Positions 34,794-43,482 of a stretch of 64,000 nucleotides of DNA are shown piece after piece. The notes beneath the pieces are model-generated. The model saw only the letters and a list, made by a program, of their open reading frames with translations, was not told where the DNA came from and searched no databases. The position numbers and the translations under genes are program-made. Source of the DNA: Fusibacillus kribbianus. GTDB taxonomy: Bacteria; Bacillota; Clostridia; Lachnospirales; Lachnospiraceae. The first letter of the stretch is position 1; the number at the start of each line of letters is the position of its first letter. The stretch covers positions 1-64,000 of the forward strand of contig NZ_JASGBQ010000001.1 of the NCBI RefSeq assembly GCF_030053595.1, in the 5' to 3' direction.

Positions 34794-34807
34794 GAAAAAC
34801 GTTTTCC
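34794..34807. promoter_or_regulatory. Second LacI-type operator (O2)
   Basis: GAAAAACGTTTTCC, with the palindromic core AAAACGTTTT at 34796-34805, repeats the O1 core 159 bp away (centre to centre) and lies between the divergent carbohydrate and thiamine promoters. It could support DNA looping with O1. Confidence 0.55.
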
Positions 34808-34830
34808 GCTTCTGCGCGGCTGTATTTTTG

Positions 34831-34859
34831 TTGACTTTTTCCATATCTGCTACTATAAT
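34831..34859 (+). promoter_or_regulatory. Thiamine operon promoter
   Basis: TTGACT (34831-34836), 17-bp spacer, TATAAT (34854-34859), directly upstream of the TPP riboswitch. Confidence 0.75.
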
Positions 34860-34884
34860 CAATCTGTACAAACTTCATATGCAG

Positions 34885-34980
34885 GAATGATTCTGGGGAG
34901 CTTCTGCTAAAGAGGCTGAGAGGGAGTCCGGCTCCGACCCATGACCTGATACGGATAATGCCGTCGTAGGAAGATGTTCC
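34885..34980 (+). ncRNA. TPP riboswitch (THI element)
   Basis: The conserved aptamer pieces appear in order: GGGGAGC, AGGCTGAGAGGG (34914-34925), then GACCCATGACCTGATACGG and ATAATGCCGTCGTAGGAAG (34936-34973). These are the pyrimidine- and pyrophosphate-sensing helices of the thiamine pyrophosphate riboswitch. A GC-rich segment ending GGGCCC followed by TTATTTTTTATT at 35017-35035 is a likely expression-platform terminator. It controls the whole thiC-W-D-M-E operon. Confidence 0.95.
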
Positions 34981-35066
34981 GCACCAGAACAATCTGGGGC
35001 TTGTCTTTACTGGCGGGCCCTTATTTTTTATTCTATCGCCATACCGGATGGCAGAACGGAGGAATT

Positions 35067-36374
35067 ATGGAATACACCACACAGATGGATGCCGCAAGAC
35101 GCGGAATCGTCACCAAAGAAATGGAAATTGTCGCAAAAAAAGAGCAGATGGAGCTTTCGGAGTTAATGAAGCTGATGGCCGAGGGAAAAATCATCATTCC
35201 CGCCAACAAGCTTCACACCTGCATCGAGCCCAACGGCATCGGCTCCATGCTGAAAACAAAGATCAACGTAAATCTGGGAACCTCCAGAGACTGCGTGGAT
35301 CTGAATAAGGAACTGGAAAAGGTTAACGATGCAGTGAAGATGGGTGCGGAAGCCATCATGGACTTAAGCTCCTTCGGAAAGACCCAGGAGTTCAGAAGAA
35401 AGCTGACCCATGAGTGCCCCGCTATCATCGGAACCGTACCCATTTACGACGCCGTCGTCTACTACCACAAGCCCCTGAAGGAGATCACCACCGAGGAATG
35501 GCTGGACATCGTCCGCATGCATGCCGAAGACGGCGTGGATTTCATGACCATTCACTGCGGAATCAATAAAAACACTGCCGGACGCTTCAAGGAAAACAAG
35601 CGTCTTACCAACATCGTTTCCCGCGGCGGTTCCATCATCTTCGCCTGGATGGAAATGACAGGAAAGGAAAACCCCTATTTCGAGCATTTCGATGAGATCC
35701 TGGACATCTGCCAGAAGTATGACATTACCCTGAGTCTGGGCGATGCCTGCCGTCCCGGCTGCATTGCCGACGCCTCCGATATTTCTCAGATCGAGGAGCT
35801 CATCACCCTTGGCGAGCTGACAAGACGTGCCTGGGAGAAAAATGTCCAGGTCATGATCGAGGGCCCCGGCCATATGCCTCTGGATCAGATCGAGGCCAAT
35901 ATGCGGATCCAGAAAACTATCTGCAAGGGCGCTCCCTTCTATGTTCTCGGGCCGCTGGTCACCGATATCGCTCCCGGTTACGACCATATTACGGCAGCCA
36001 TCGGCGGCGCCATTGCCGCCACCTACGGTGCGGCCTTCCTCTGCTATGTCACCCCTGCCGAGCATCTTCGCCTGCCTGACGTGGACGATGTGAAGGAAGG
36101 AATCATTGCCTCCAAGATCGCAGCCCACGCCGCTGACATCGCAAAGGGCGTCAAGGGTGCAGCCGACTGGGATTATGCCATGAGCACCGCCAGAAAGAAG
36201 CTGGATTGGGAAGCCATGTTTGATCTGGCCATTGATCCGGAGAAGGCCCGCCGCTATCGTGCCTCCGCCAAGCCGGAGAAGGAAGACACCTGCTCCATGT
36301 GCGGAAATTTCTGCGCTGTTAAGAACATGAACCGGATTCTGGACGGAGAGATCGTCAGCATCTACGACGAATGA
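35067..36374 (+). CDS. thiC: Phosphomethylpyrimidine synthase ThiC
   Basis: A 435-residue radical-SAM-like enzyme converting aminoimidazole ribotide to hydroxymethylpyrimidine phosphate. Motifs: [10 protein letters not shown] near residue 70, [40 protein letters not shown] and the C-terminal iron-sulfur motif [11 protein letters not shown] (about 410). The start at 35067 has GGAGG; the longer open frame from 34974 runs through the riboswitch and is not coding. Confidence 0.97.
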   Translation: MEYTTQMDAARRGIVTKEMEIVAKKEQMELSELMKLMAEGKIIIPANKLHTCIEPNGIGSMLKTKINVNLGTSRDCVDLNKELEKVNDAVKMGAEAIMDLSSFGKTQEFRRKLTHECPAIIGTVPIYDAVVYYHKPLKEITTEEWLDIVRMHAEDGVDFMTIHCGINKNTAGRFKENKRLTNIVSRGGSIIFAWMEMTGKENPYFEHFDEILDICQKYDITLSLGDACRPGCIADASDISQIEELITLGELTRRAWEKNVQVMIEGPGHMPLDQIEANMRIQKTICKGAPFYVLGPLVTDIAPGYDHITAAIGGAIAATYGAAFLCYVTPAEHLRLPDVDDVKEGIIASKIAAHAADIAKGVKGAADWDYAMSTARKKLDWEAMFDLAIDPEKARRYRASAKPEKEDTCSMCGNFCAVKNMNRILDGEIVSIYDE

Positions 36375-36465
36375 TCTCCGATACGTAACAATCATTGTGA
36401 CCGTTCGTGTACAGAGGGCTATGTCCCCTGCACGCGGACGCTGACAGCAGAAAAGAGGTTTTTCC

Positions 36466-36981
36466 ATGAAAATCAATATAAGGAAGCTGGCAGCGGCGGG
36501 AATGCTGACTGCTCTGACCGTGGCCCTGTCCTGGTTTTATATTCCCGTCGGCGCCTCGAAATGTTATCCCATTCAACATCTTTGCAACATCCTGTGTGCT
36601 GTATTTCTGGGTCCCTTTTACGGGGTGGCCTCTGCCTTTGCTTCGTCCCTGATCCGCAACCTGATGGGCACCGGAAGCCTGTTAGCCTTCCCCGGAAGTA
36701 TGGTGGGTGCATTTTTAGCTGCCCTTCTCTATGAGAAGAGCCGCAAACTGACCCTGGCCTATGCCGGAGAGCTTTTCGGCACCGCCGTTCTGGGCGGTCT
36801 GCTCTGCTTCCCCATAGCCACCCTGCTGATGGGAAAGGCCGTCGCCGTCTTCGCCTTTGTCCTCCCTTTCTTTATGAGTTCTGCCGCCGGCACCTGCATC
36901 GCCATTGTGGTCATCGGCGCGCTCTATAAGGGCGGAGTGCTGGAAATGCTCCGGCGTTCCCTGGAAGGAAACGCCGCATGA
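36466..36981 (+). CDS. thiW: ThiW, thiazole-specific ECF transporter S component
   Basis: A 171-residue membrane protein with about five helices: [80 protein letters not shown]. The CYPIQH and [12 protein letters not shown] stretches are ThiW hallmarks. It is thought to bind hydroxyethylthiazole for uptake through a shared ECF module. A hairpin lies in the 91-bp gap after thiC (36400-36436). Its last bases overlap thiD. Confidence 0.92.
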   Translation: MKINIRKLAAAGMLTALTVALSWFYIPVGASKCYPIQHLCNILCAVFLGPFYGVASAFASSLIRNLMGTGSLLAFPGSMVGAFLAALLYEKSRKLTLAYAGELFGTAVLGGLLCFPIATLLMGKAVAVFAFVLPFFMSSAAGTCIAIVVIGALYKGGVLEMLRRSLEGNAA

Positions 36982-37823
36982 AGCGGCCGGTGGTTCTCAC
37001 CATTGCCGGATCCGACCCCAGCGGAGGAGCCGGAATCCAGGCAGATTTAAAAACCATAACCGCCTTTGGCTGCTACGGAATGAGTGTCATTACGGCAGTC
37101 ACCGTACAAAATACCATGGGCGTCACCGGAGTGGAGGCCATGGCTCCCGACCTGGTAGCGGCCCAGCTGGACGCCGTTTTCTCTGATATCCGTCCCAATG
37201 CGGTAAAAATCGGAATGGCTGTCTGCCGGGAGACCATCGAGGTCCTCATCGAAAAGCTCACGGAATACAGAGCGGAGCATATCGTTCTGGATCCGGTCAT
37301 GATCTCCACCAGCGGACGGCGGCTCCTCTCAAAGGATGCGGTGGATACGCTGATCCACGGACTCCTGCCCCTTGCCGGCCTTTCCACTCCCAATCTTCCT
37401 GAGTGTGAGGCTCTCACCGGACAGCCCATCCGTTCCAGAGAAGATATGATCCTGGCCTCCCTCATGCTTCACCGTCAGACGAAGCAGCCGGTGCTGTTGA
37501 AGGGCGGCCATATGACCTTCTCACCCCAAGATTCTCCGGAAGGCAGTTTCCGTGAGGCGGCCCCGGTTGACTGTTCCGACCTTCTCAGGACCCCGGACGG
37601 TGTCCGTTGGTACCGGACGCCGCTCATTCAGACAACCAACAGCCATGGAACCGGCTGTACCCTGTCATCGGCCATTGCTTCCTGCCTGGCAGGCGGTCTT
37701 TCGCTTCCCGATGCCGTCGCCGAAGCCAAGACCTACCTTTCCGGTGCACTGGCCGCCGGCCTTGATCTGGGGAAAGGCAACGGACCTCTGGACCATTGTT
37801 TCCGAATCAAACCACTCAGCTGA
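36978..37823 (+). CDS. thiD: Hydroxymethylpyrimidine/phosphomethylpyrimidine kinase ThiD
   Basis: A 281-residue ribokinase-like enzyme: [19 protein letters not shown] at the start, [15 protein letters not shown] in the middle, and the anion-hole motif [15 protein letters not shown] (about 217-231) with catalytic Asp replaced in register by the GTGC loop of the family. It phosphorylates HMP twice to HMP-PP. ATGA overlap with thiW indicates translational coupling. Confidence 0.96.
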   Translation: MKRPVVLTIAGSDPSGGAGIQADLKTITAFGCYGMSVITAVTVQNTMGVTGVEAMAPDLVAAQLDAVFSDIRPNAVKIGMAVCRETIEVLIEKLTEYRAEHIVLDPVMISTSGRRLLSKDAVDTLIHGLLPLAGLSTPNLPECEALTGQPIRSREDMILASLMLHRQTKQPVLLKGGHMTFSPQDSPEGSFREAAPVDCSDLLRTPDGVRWYRTPLIQTTNSHGTGCTLSSAIASCLAGGLSLPDAVAEAKTYLSGALAAGLDLGKGNGPLDHCFRIKPLS

Positions 37824-37844
37824 TCGTCTACAGGAGTCTTCGTT

Positions 37845-38741
37845 ATGACACAGACTGTTTTTATTGATGATATTTTATCTCTTACCCGGACGCTTCCCAG
37901 GGAGCGTCCTTTGGTTCATATGATTCCCAACGGAGTCTCCGCCGCTTTCTGTGCCGATGTGATGTCCGCTGCCGGGGCACGGCCCATCATGGCCTCTTCT
38001 CCGCTGGAGGCAGCAGAGATCACCTCCCATGCGGCGGCCCTGGCCGCCAACATGGGCCAGCCCTCTGAGGAAAAGGAGAAGGCGCTTTTTGCTTCCCTCT
38101 CTGCCGCAGCCGAACAGGGGCTTCCCGCAGTCTTCGACCCGGTAGGCGCAGGCGCGTCCGAATATCGGCGCTGTACCGCCCAAAAGCTTGTCGCCATTCC
38201 CTGGACGGGAATCATCAAAGGCAATGCCGCCGAGCTCCACACGCTGCTCACCGGAAGTCTGGTCCACCAGGGCGTGGACTCTGCCGGCTTTTCCGCCGAG
38301 GCTCTTGCCCTCCCGACGAACGGCCTCCTGTATGGCCCTGCCGATCGTGTGATCGCGGTCACCGGCTCTGTGGACCGGATTCTCTGCCGCAGGCAGACAG
38401 ACTCTGACCCGGCCCATATACTGGAAGCCCGTCTTGTCCACGCCGAAAAGAACCCGTACACCATCGTAGGTACCGGCTGCGCGGCAGGCGCCCTCTGTGC
38501 ATGCTTTGCCGCCGTCACAGACGACAGGTTTCTGGCCGCTCTGACAGCCCTTTCCCTGTCCGCCTTCGCCCAATCTCAGGCTGCTGACTGCTTTGCCCGG
38601 GCTTCTGCCTCGAAATCTCCTTCAATGGGATACGGCACCTTCAAGGAGCTGGTTCTCAATGCTTTCAGCGAAGGTGACTGCAGCGTATTCCAAAACTGGT
38701 TGGAACAGCACCTCATCATCATTACAGGAGAAACCACATGA
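37845..38741 (+). CDS. thiM: Hydroxyethylthiazole kinase ThiM
   Basis: A 298-residue kinase salvaging hydroxyethylthiazole. Motifs: VHMIPNGVSAAFCADVMSAA near residue 24 (usually HxITNxVv; here the T is replaced by P), ARPIMASSPLEA, VFDPVGAGASEYR, IIKGNAAELHTL and GTGCAAGALCACFAA. 21 bp after thiD and overlapping thiE by 4 nt. Pairs logically with the thiazole importer ThiW. Confidence 0.94.
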   Translation: MTQTVFIDDILSLTRTLPRERPLVHMIPNGVSAAFCADVMSAAGARPIMASSPLEAAEITSHAAALAANMGQPSEEKEKALFASLSAAAEQGLPAVFDPVGAGASEYRRCTAQKLVAIPWTGIIKGNAAELHTLLTGSLVHQGVDSAGFSAEALALPTNGLLYGPADRVIAVTGSVDRILCRRQTDSDPAHILEARLVHAEKNPYTIVGTGCAAGALCACFAAVTDDRFLAALTALSLSAFAQSQAADCFARASASKSPSMGYGTFKELVLNAFSEGDCSVFQNWLEQHLIIITGETT

Positions 38742-39361
38742 AATTAAAAAACACTCAGAAAATTTTATATTTGATCGCCGACTGCAAGGCAGGCCTTGCC
38801 CCCATCGAGGAGGCTCTTCGGGCCGGTGTCGATTATCTGCAGCTTCGGGAAAAGGATCTGACCTCGGCCAGATACCTGGAGCTTGCAAGAGCGGTGAAGT
38901 CTCTCTGTGAAAAATACCACACCCCCTTCATTGTCAATGACCGGATCGACATTGCCCTCCTCTCCGGTGCCGACGGTGTTCATCTGGGAGCCGACGATGT
39001 CCCGGTGTCAGATGCAAGACGTCTGCTCGGAGAAGCTGCCATCATTGGTGCTACGGCAAAAACTGTGGAGGGTGCCATCGCCGCACAGCGAAGCGGAGCC
39101 GACTATCTGGGCAGCGGAGCCTTCTTCGAAACCGCCACAAAATCTGACGCTGTTCCCCTTGCACCGGAGCTCTATCGGGAGATCCTGAACTCCATCACCA
39201 TCCCCGACGTGGCTGTGGGCGGCATCACCGTCGACAACTGTGACCTGCCCCTTTCCCTCGGCGCAGACGGTCTGGCCATTTCCGCCGGGATCATGAAATC
39301 GGAACACATTGCTGAGGCCGTTTCCGCCTTCCGCAAAAAACTCGGGATGCTGCATCGGTAG
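38738..39361 (+). CDS. thiE: Thiamine-phosphate synthase ThiE
   Basis: A 207-residue TIM barrel joining HMP-PP and thiazole phosphate: VDYLQLREKDLTSARYLELA, PFIVNDRIDIALLSGADGVH, LGADDVPVSDAR, IIGATAKTVEGA and YLGSGAFFETATKSDA (phosphate loop, usually GPxFpTxTK, here GSGAFFETATK). ATGA overlap with thiM; last gene of the operon. No thiG/thiH/thiS appear, so thiazole must be salvaged or made elsewhere. Confidence 0.95.
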   Translation: MKLKNTQKILYLIADCKAGLAPIEEALRAGVDYLQLREKDLTSARYLELARAVKSLCEKYHTPFIVNDRIDIALLSGADGVHLGADDVPVSDARRLLGEAAIIGATAKTVEGAIAAQRSGADYLGSGAFFETATKSDAVPLAPELYREILNSITIPDVAVGGITVDNCDLPLSLGADGLAISAGIMKSEHIAEAVSAFRKKLGMLHR

Positions 39362-39453
39362 TCCTTCGCTGAACCATACGGGTGCAGACCAGAAAAGGGC
39401 TGATGCTCTGCAGATTACATTAATCCACTTTTGCAACAACCCTCGTTTTTATG

Positions 39454-40812
39454 TTATGATTCTGTTTTTTCCTTTTTCACCAGCTGTTCATCGGAGCCGT
39501 GCTTCTGCCACTTTCCGCTGGCCAGCCGCCACAAAAAGACGATCGCCCGGAAAATCCAGTCAATACTCATGGCGATCCATACGCCAATAACAGGAAAACG
39601 GAAAACCTTGACCAGCAAATAGGCTAAGCCAATACGGAATACCCACATGGAAGAAACCGCGATGATCATGGTAAAGGTTACATCGGAAGCTGCCCGCAGC
39701 GCATGGGGAAGCAAAAAGGCCGGCGGCCATAAAATCATGGCAAACCCATGGAACACGATCAATCCCCGGGCAATGGAAGCGGCCTCGGGTGACAGATTAT
39801 AAATCCCGATAATCGGTATACAGAACAGATCCAGAACGACGACGATAACGGCCAGAATACAATAATTCAGCTTCAGGAAGGTTTTCACATAGGCCTTCAC
39901 CTGTCCGAATTCCTTTGCCCCCACACACTGGGAGGCTACCGTCAAAAGCCCCATGCCAAGAGCCATCCCCGGCAGATACTCCAGACTGGCCAGATTGCCG
40001 GCCACCGCAAAACCTGCAATCGCTGCAGTCCCCATAGTGGAGACAAGACTCTGTACCATGATCTTCCCCAACTGAAACATTCCGTTTTCCATTCCGCTGG
40101 GAATTCCGATCCGCAGGATCTGCCTGATCATATCCGGCTCATAGCCCAGCCTCAGCTGCCTGTCCACATGGACCGGATTTTTCTCGCTTCGGATGATAAA
40201 CAACATGATTCCCGCTGCTATCATTCGGGAGATCAGAGTGGGAACCGCCACACCGGCCACGCCTACCCGCAGAACGTACACGCCAATGGCATTTCCTCCA
40301 ATATTCAGGCCGTTCATCACCAGAGAGGTCTCCATGGAAACCCTGGAGTTCCCCATGACCCGGTAAAGGGCGGCACAGGAATTATAGATGGCGAGGAAGG
40401 GGAAGGACAGGGCTGTGATATAAAAATAAAGCCGCGCATTGGACATGACATCCGCTTCGATCTTTCCGAACAGCACACGGAGGATCAACCCGTTTCCCAG
40501 CAGGGAAATGGCCATAATCATTACGGAAAACACCGTCGTCACCAGCAAAAGCTGATTGGCCGCATGACAGGCCCGTCCCTCATTTCTGCAGCCGAGAAGC
40601 TGTCCCGCCACCACAGCACCTCCGGTCGCCATTGCCGCCAGAAGCTGAATCAGAAGCAGATTGATGGCATCCACCAGTGACACACCGGAAACAGCCGCCT
40701 CGCCGACTTCCGCCACCATAACAACATCCACCATTCCTACCAAAACTGCAAGAAACTGCTCAATGATGAGCGGCACCAGCAGCTTTCTCAAATCACGTTT
40801 GGAAAACAACAT
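39454..40812 (-). CDS. MATE family efflux transporter
   Basis: A 452-residue protein with about twelve membrane helices in two halves: LLVPLIIEQFLAVLVGMVDV at the start, the typical AAVSGVSLVDAINLLLIQLL, ATGGAVVAGQLLG, and in the second half IPSGMENGMFQLGKIMVQSL and FAVAGNLASLEYLPGMALGM. Exports cationic drugs or metabolites with Na+ or H+. Start ATG 40812 has a GAAGGG site; an 11-codon upstream TTG extension is possible. Convergent with thiE. Confidence 0.92.
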   Translation of the reverse strand: MLFSKRDLRKLLVPLIIEQFLAVLVGMVDVVMVAEVGEAAVSGVSLVDAINLLLIQLLAAMATGGAVVAGQLLGCRNEGRACHAANQLLLVTTVFSVMIMAISLLGNGLILRVLFGKIEADVMSNARLYFYITALSFPFLAIYNSCAALYRVMGNSRVSMETSLVMNGLNIGGNAIGVYVLRVGVAGVAVPTLISRMIAAGIMLFIIRSEKNPVHVDRQLRLGYEPDMIRQILRIGIPSGMENGMFQLGKIMVQSLVSTMGTAAIAGFAVAGNLASLEYLPGMALGMGLLTVASQCVGAKEFGQVKAYVKTFLKLNYCILAVIVVVLDLFCIPIIGIYNLSPEAASIARGLIVFHGFAMILWPPAFLLPHALRAASDVTFTMIIAVSSMWVFRIGLAYLLVKVFRFPVIGVWIAMSIDWIFRAIVFLWRLASGKWQKHGSDEQLVKKEKTES

Positions 40813-40947
40813 AAAACTGATCTGCCCTTCATAATCTTTTATCAAATCCGTTACGATTGTAACACCACCCCTCCAAATTTACAACCCTTTTAGGAATTCT
40901 TGACTTTCCTCACTGAAAATGATACGATAATACCGCATTGTCACTTC

Positions 40948-41028
40948 GCGGATATGGCGGAATTGGCAGACGCGCCAGATTTAGGTTCTGGTGTCCATGA
41001 CGTGCAGGTTCAAGTCCTGTTATCCGCA
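40948..41028 (+). tRNA. tRNA-Leu (anticodon UAG)
   Basis: Acceptor GCGGATA pairs with TATCCGC; D arm GCGGAATTGGCAGACGC; anticodon stem CCAGA/TCTGG around loop TTTAGGT (anticodon TAG); a long class II variable arm; T arm with GGTTCAAGTCC. CCA is not encoded. Type II tRNA, decoding CUA/CUG leucine codons. It borders phage genes. Confidence 0.95.
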
Positions 41029-41039
41029 GTTTTTTATAT

Positions 41040-41087
41040 ACCCTTGATTTTACGCGGATTGGCGAAAAGTCCAGTAAAATCAAGGGT
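41040..41087. repeat. 14-bp perfect inverted repeat after tRNA-Leu
   Basis: ACCCTTGATTTTAC (41040-41053) and GTAAAATCAAGGGT (41074-41087) with a 20-bp loop, 12 bp past the tRNA. May be tRNA 3' processing/termination structure or part of a former phage attachment region. Confidence 0.6.
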
Positions 41088-41091
41088 GTTT

Positions 41092-41125
41092 GGCCGGGGA
41101 GTAATCTCCCCGGCCGTTTTTGTTA
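41092..41125 (+). terminator. Terminator after tRNA-Leu
   Basis: GGCCGGGGAG-TAAT-CTCCCCGGCC followed by GTTTTTGTT on the plus strand. It overlaps the last codon of the convergent endolysin gene. Confidence 0.75.
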
Positions 41126-41881
41126 CCCGATGTATTTTGGCCAGACATAGCCCACCATGGATCCCGCCTGGACCTTGTGCCAGGTATCTCCGTCGGAATC
41201 CTTTCCGAATCCGACAATATACACATTGGACCCGCCCCTTACGGAGCCCATGATGGTTCCGTTTGGAGTCTCCCGGACATTGAGCGCGGTACATCCGACT
41301 ACAGTTGCCGCCCTTGCACCGGTCACTCCACCGCCGGACAGGCCAAAGGCGGAAATGATCCCGTTTGCCACCGCCTCAGCGATCCGCTGCTTGTTGGCGT
41401 TGTAGATGGCCATGTCGGCTGCGTTGTCGTAAAAACAGGTCTCCAGCAGCGCATAATCCACACCGATGGCCAGACAGGTCCGCATGTTGAGGAGATCCGA
41501 CCGTCTCACGATACCATTTGTACCGCGCTTTTTAAATCCGATGGCGGCCAGGTTATTTGCAATGGTCTGCTCCACCGAGATCCCACCACGGTAGTTGGTG
41601 TGCAGCTGCACGCTGGTCCCGCGTGCCTGGCCATTGGACGCGTTGTGGTGCCACTCAAAGATGTAGTCAAAGGCTCTGAGGTTTACCTGCAGGCAGCCGT
41701 TGGCATTGTCTTTGTACATGTCTCTCTCGATCGGATAAAGCGTCACATCCGTATACGACGACAAGAGGGGAGCGGTCCGCTTGACCATGTCGATGTTTAA
41801 ATCGCCCTCATTTACGCCGGTTGCTTCGCTGTAATTGTATCCGGAGGTGTGGCCGGACACCAGCAGAATCTTCTTACTCAT
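41123..41881 (-). CDS. Phage endolysin, N-acetylmuramoyl-L-alanine amidase with SH3 domain
   Basis: A 252-residue lysin. Residues 1-175 are an Amidase_3 domain: ILLVSGHTSGYNYSEATGVN (zinc His), FEWHHNASNGQARGT (second His) and YALLETCFYDNAADM (catalytic Glu). After a Gly-rich linker, residues 190-252 form a bacterial SH3 domain (GCTALNVRETPNGTIMGSVR, VGYVWPKYIG) for wall binding. It cleaves the glycan-peptide bond of peptidoglycan. It overlaps the holin gene start by 8 nt: a phage lysis cassette left behind near tRNA-Leu. Confidence 0.92.
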   Translation of the reverse strand: MSKKILLVSGHTSGYNYSEATGVNEGDLNIDMVKRTAPLLSSYTDVTLYPIERDMYKDNANGCLQVNLRAFDYIFEWHHNASNGQARGTSVQLHTNYRGGISVEQTIANNLAAIGFKKRGTNGIVRRSDLLNMRTCLAIGVDYALLETCFYDNAADMAIYNANKQRIAEAVANGIISAFGLSGGGVTGARAATVVGCTALNVRETPNGTIMGSVRGGSNVYIVGFGKDSDGDTWHKVQAGSMVGYVWPKYIG

Positions 41882-42149
41882 TTCTTTCCTCCTTCATAAG
41901 CTGCTTGTATACCTGATTGCTGCCTGTGGCCGCCAGTCCTGATACGATGCCGACTGCAATGGCTGTGATATAATCGCCAGCCGGAAAGTCCGCCATCAGG
42001 AACATGCCAGCAAAGCCCAGAATACCTCCCAGGACTCCGCAGATCACCGGGATCCACTTATTGTCCAGCGGTGTAGCCTTTACGGCCAGAGCAGCCAAAT
42101 AACAGATCACAGTAATGCCTACTACACTTCCGATTGTTCCAAATTCCAT
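41874..42149 (-). CDS. Phage holin
   Basis: A 91-residue membrane protein with two to three hydrophobic segments (FGTIGSVVGITVICYLAALA, IPVICGVLGGILGFAGMFLM, YITAIAVGIVSGLAATG) and a charged tail KQLMKEERNE, typical of small phage holins. It overlaps the endolysin. GAGAGGG site precedes the ATG at 42149. Confidence 0.85.
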   Translation of the reverse strand: MEFGTIGSVVGITVICYLAALAVKATPLDNKWIPVICGVLGGILGFAGMFLMADFPAGDYITAIAVGIVSGLAATGSNQVYKQLMKEERNE

Positions 42150-42252
42150 GTGATACCCTCTCTTTCTCCAGATCATCGATCCGGTGGTTTGCCGCCTTCA
42201 ACCTTCCATTTTCTTCCTGCCAGAGTACCGACAAGAGATTAGATTGCCACAA
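42141..42252 (-). pseudogene. Fragment of a small coiled-coil phage protein
   Basis: Upstream of the holin a frame reads LLSVLWQEENGRLKAANHRI and DDLEKERV before being cut off, similar in style to XhlA-like lysis accessory proteins (NHRIDDLE). No start codon with ribosome site; truncated at the 5' end. Confidence 0.4.
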
Positions 42253-42354
42253 TAATTGCTTCTGTCACGTTTTTTCCTTTCCGTGAGACGTTGTACATTT
42301 TATTTTATGCATAAAAAATAGGCTTCGCCTATTCAACTCCCCTGCCCCTCAATC

Positions 42355-42634
42355 GAGGGCACTGAAAAAGTAGATAATACCGCCTGTATTTGGTACAATG
42401 TATATATCAAATACAGGCGGTGTTTTTATGATCGAACAACAGCAGAAATTGGTGTTAAGTCCATACATGGAATTATATGAATTAGTAATCCCGAAAGATA
42501 ATCTTCTTCGAAAGATAAAAGAATTGGTTGATTTTAGCTTTATTTATGATGAACTGCTTGATAAATATTGTCTGGATAACGGACGAAATGCAGTTCCACC
42601 TATGATCCTCTGGAAGGAGGATGAACTACTATGA
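42355..42634 (+). mobile_element. 5' remnant of an IS1182-type transposase gene
   Basis: From ATG 42428 the frame reads MIEQQQKLVLSPYMELYELV, IPKDNLLRKIKELVDFSFIY and DELLDKYCLDNGRNAVPPMI, the conserved N-terminal domain (DUF772-type) of IS1182/IS5-like transposases. After about 60 residues the match ends and the frame runs into the next gene's ribosome site. A terminal-repeat-like GGGCACTGAAAAAGTA (42357-42372) and a long hairpin ACCGCCTGTATTTG/CAAATACAGGCGGT (42380-42423) precede it. The catalytic DDE part is gone. Confidence 0.8.
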
Positions 42635-42804
42635 AACCAAACATCGAGGAATTACGCAAAAAATACATGGATAATCCTCCAGAAGGTATGACTTCCAAGG
42701 ACATTCGCCTTATGAGCGAGGAAGAACTTCTGGATATGGACTATTTCTTAAATGATGACGAACTTGATGACGATTTTGGTGAAGAAGGTTTTTATATCTT
42801 CTAA
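42631..42804 (+). CDS. Small acidic protein of unknown function (57 aa)
   Basis: ATG 42631 follows a very strong site, GGAAGGAGG at 42612-42620. The product reads MKPNIEELRKKYMDNPPEGM then TSKDIRLMSEEELLDMDYFL and a D/E-rich tail ending EEGFYIF. Strong acidity and the clear RBS argue for a real gene too short for standard ORF cut-offs. I recall near-identical small proteins in other Lachnospiraceae but do not know a function. It now lies directly behind the IS remnant. Confidence 0.75.
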   Translation: MKPNIEELRKKYMDNPPEGMTSKDIRLMSEEELLDMDYFLNDDELDDDFGEEGFYIF

Positions 42805-42827
42805 ACCAGCATTCGTTTTTTGTTGTT

Positions 42828-42852
42828 CCCGCCTCCGGGCGGGCCCTTTTCA
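42828..42852 (+). terminator. Terminator of the small acidic protein gene
   Basis: CCCGCC (42828-42833) with GGCGGG (42838-42843) followed by CCCTTTTC. Confidence 0.65.
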
Positions 42853-42891
42853 ATTCAAGAGAGCGCCGCAGGAGGCCTTTCCTATAAAATG

Positions 42892-42914
42892 AAAAAAGGC
42901 ATCCGCCGGATGCC
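42892..42914 (-). terminator. VOC gene terminator
   Basis: Minus strand: GGCATCC and GGATGCC around a two-base loop, followed by T6. Confidence 0.7.
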
Positions 42915-42956
42915 CCTCTCGATTTGTGTTTCTCTCTATATCAATGCTCAAAATCA

Positions 42957-43340
42957 TCAAACCGTGATCTCGATCTGATTCCCTTCCATATCCAGCACAC
43001 AGCTCTCATAGTAGCCGTCACCGGTCCGGCGCGGGCCGCTGATCACCTCAAATCCATCCGCCTTCATTCTTGCAGTCAGCTCATCCACACGGGCCTCACT
43101 TCCCACACTGAAGGCCATATGGATGTAACCGGTCCTCTTCAAAGCCTTTTTCTGGTCATCCATCCCGGGGGCAGACATGAGCTCCAGCCGCGAACCGCCC
43201 TCAAAGTTCAGGAAATACGAGCGAAAACCTGTTTTTTCGTTATGATAGACCTCATTGGATACCGCATCAAAATACTTCATAAAAAATGCCCGGGCCGCCT
43301 CCAGATCCTTTACATATATCGCAACATGTTCAATCTTCAT
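42957..43340 (-). CDS. VOC/glyoxalase family protein
   Basis: A 127-residue protein: KIEHVAIYVKDLEAARAFFM, SRLELMSAPG, TGYIHMAFSVGS and ESCVLDMEGNQIEITV supply His5, Glu in LELM, His in IHMAF and Glu in IEITV, the metal ligands of the VOC fold. Could be a glyoxalase-like lyase or antibiotic-binding protein. ATG 43340 follows GAGGGGAAAG. Confidence 0.85.
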   Translation of the reverse strand: MKIEHVAIYVKDLEAARAFFMKYFDAVSNEVYHNEKTGFRSYFLNFEGGSRLELMSAPGMDDQKKALKRTGYIHMAFSVGSEARVDELTARMKADGFEVISGPRRTGDGYYESCVLDMEGNQIEITV

Positions 43341-43482
43341 CGTTTTGCTTTCCCCTCTCTCCACCAGTTTTTTTCATTGTAGTCAGGTCCTGTCCAAATG
43401 TCAACATATTCCTCAAAAATCCCCCTGTTTTCAAACCATATGATTTCATTTGGCATATAGTAAAGAAAAAGGAGAAAATTTC

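Noticed and set aside
34974-35066. Upstream extension of thiC by 31 codons
   Set aside because: It runs through the TPP riboswitch 3' side and terminator region and has no ribosome site; ATG 35067 with GGAGG is the start.
36375-36465. Second TPP riboswitch before thiW
   Set aside because: A hairpin is present but the CTGAGA and ACCTGAT/TAATGCC aptamer words are missing.
40900-41253. 117-codon plus-strand ORF covering the tRNA
   Set aside because: It is the well-known spurious translation of tRNA-Leu plus flanks; the cloverleaf explains the sequence.
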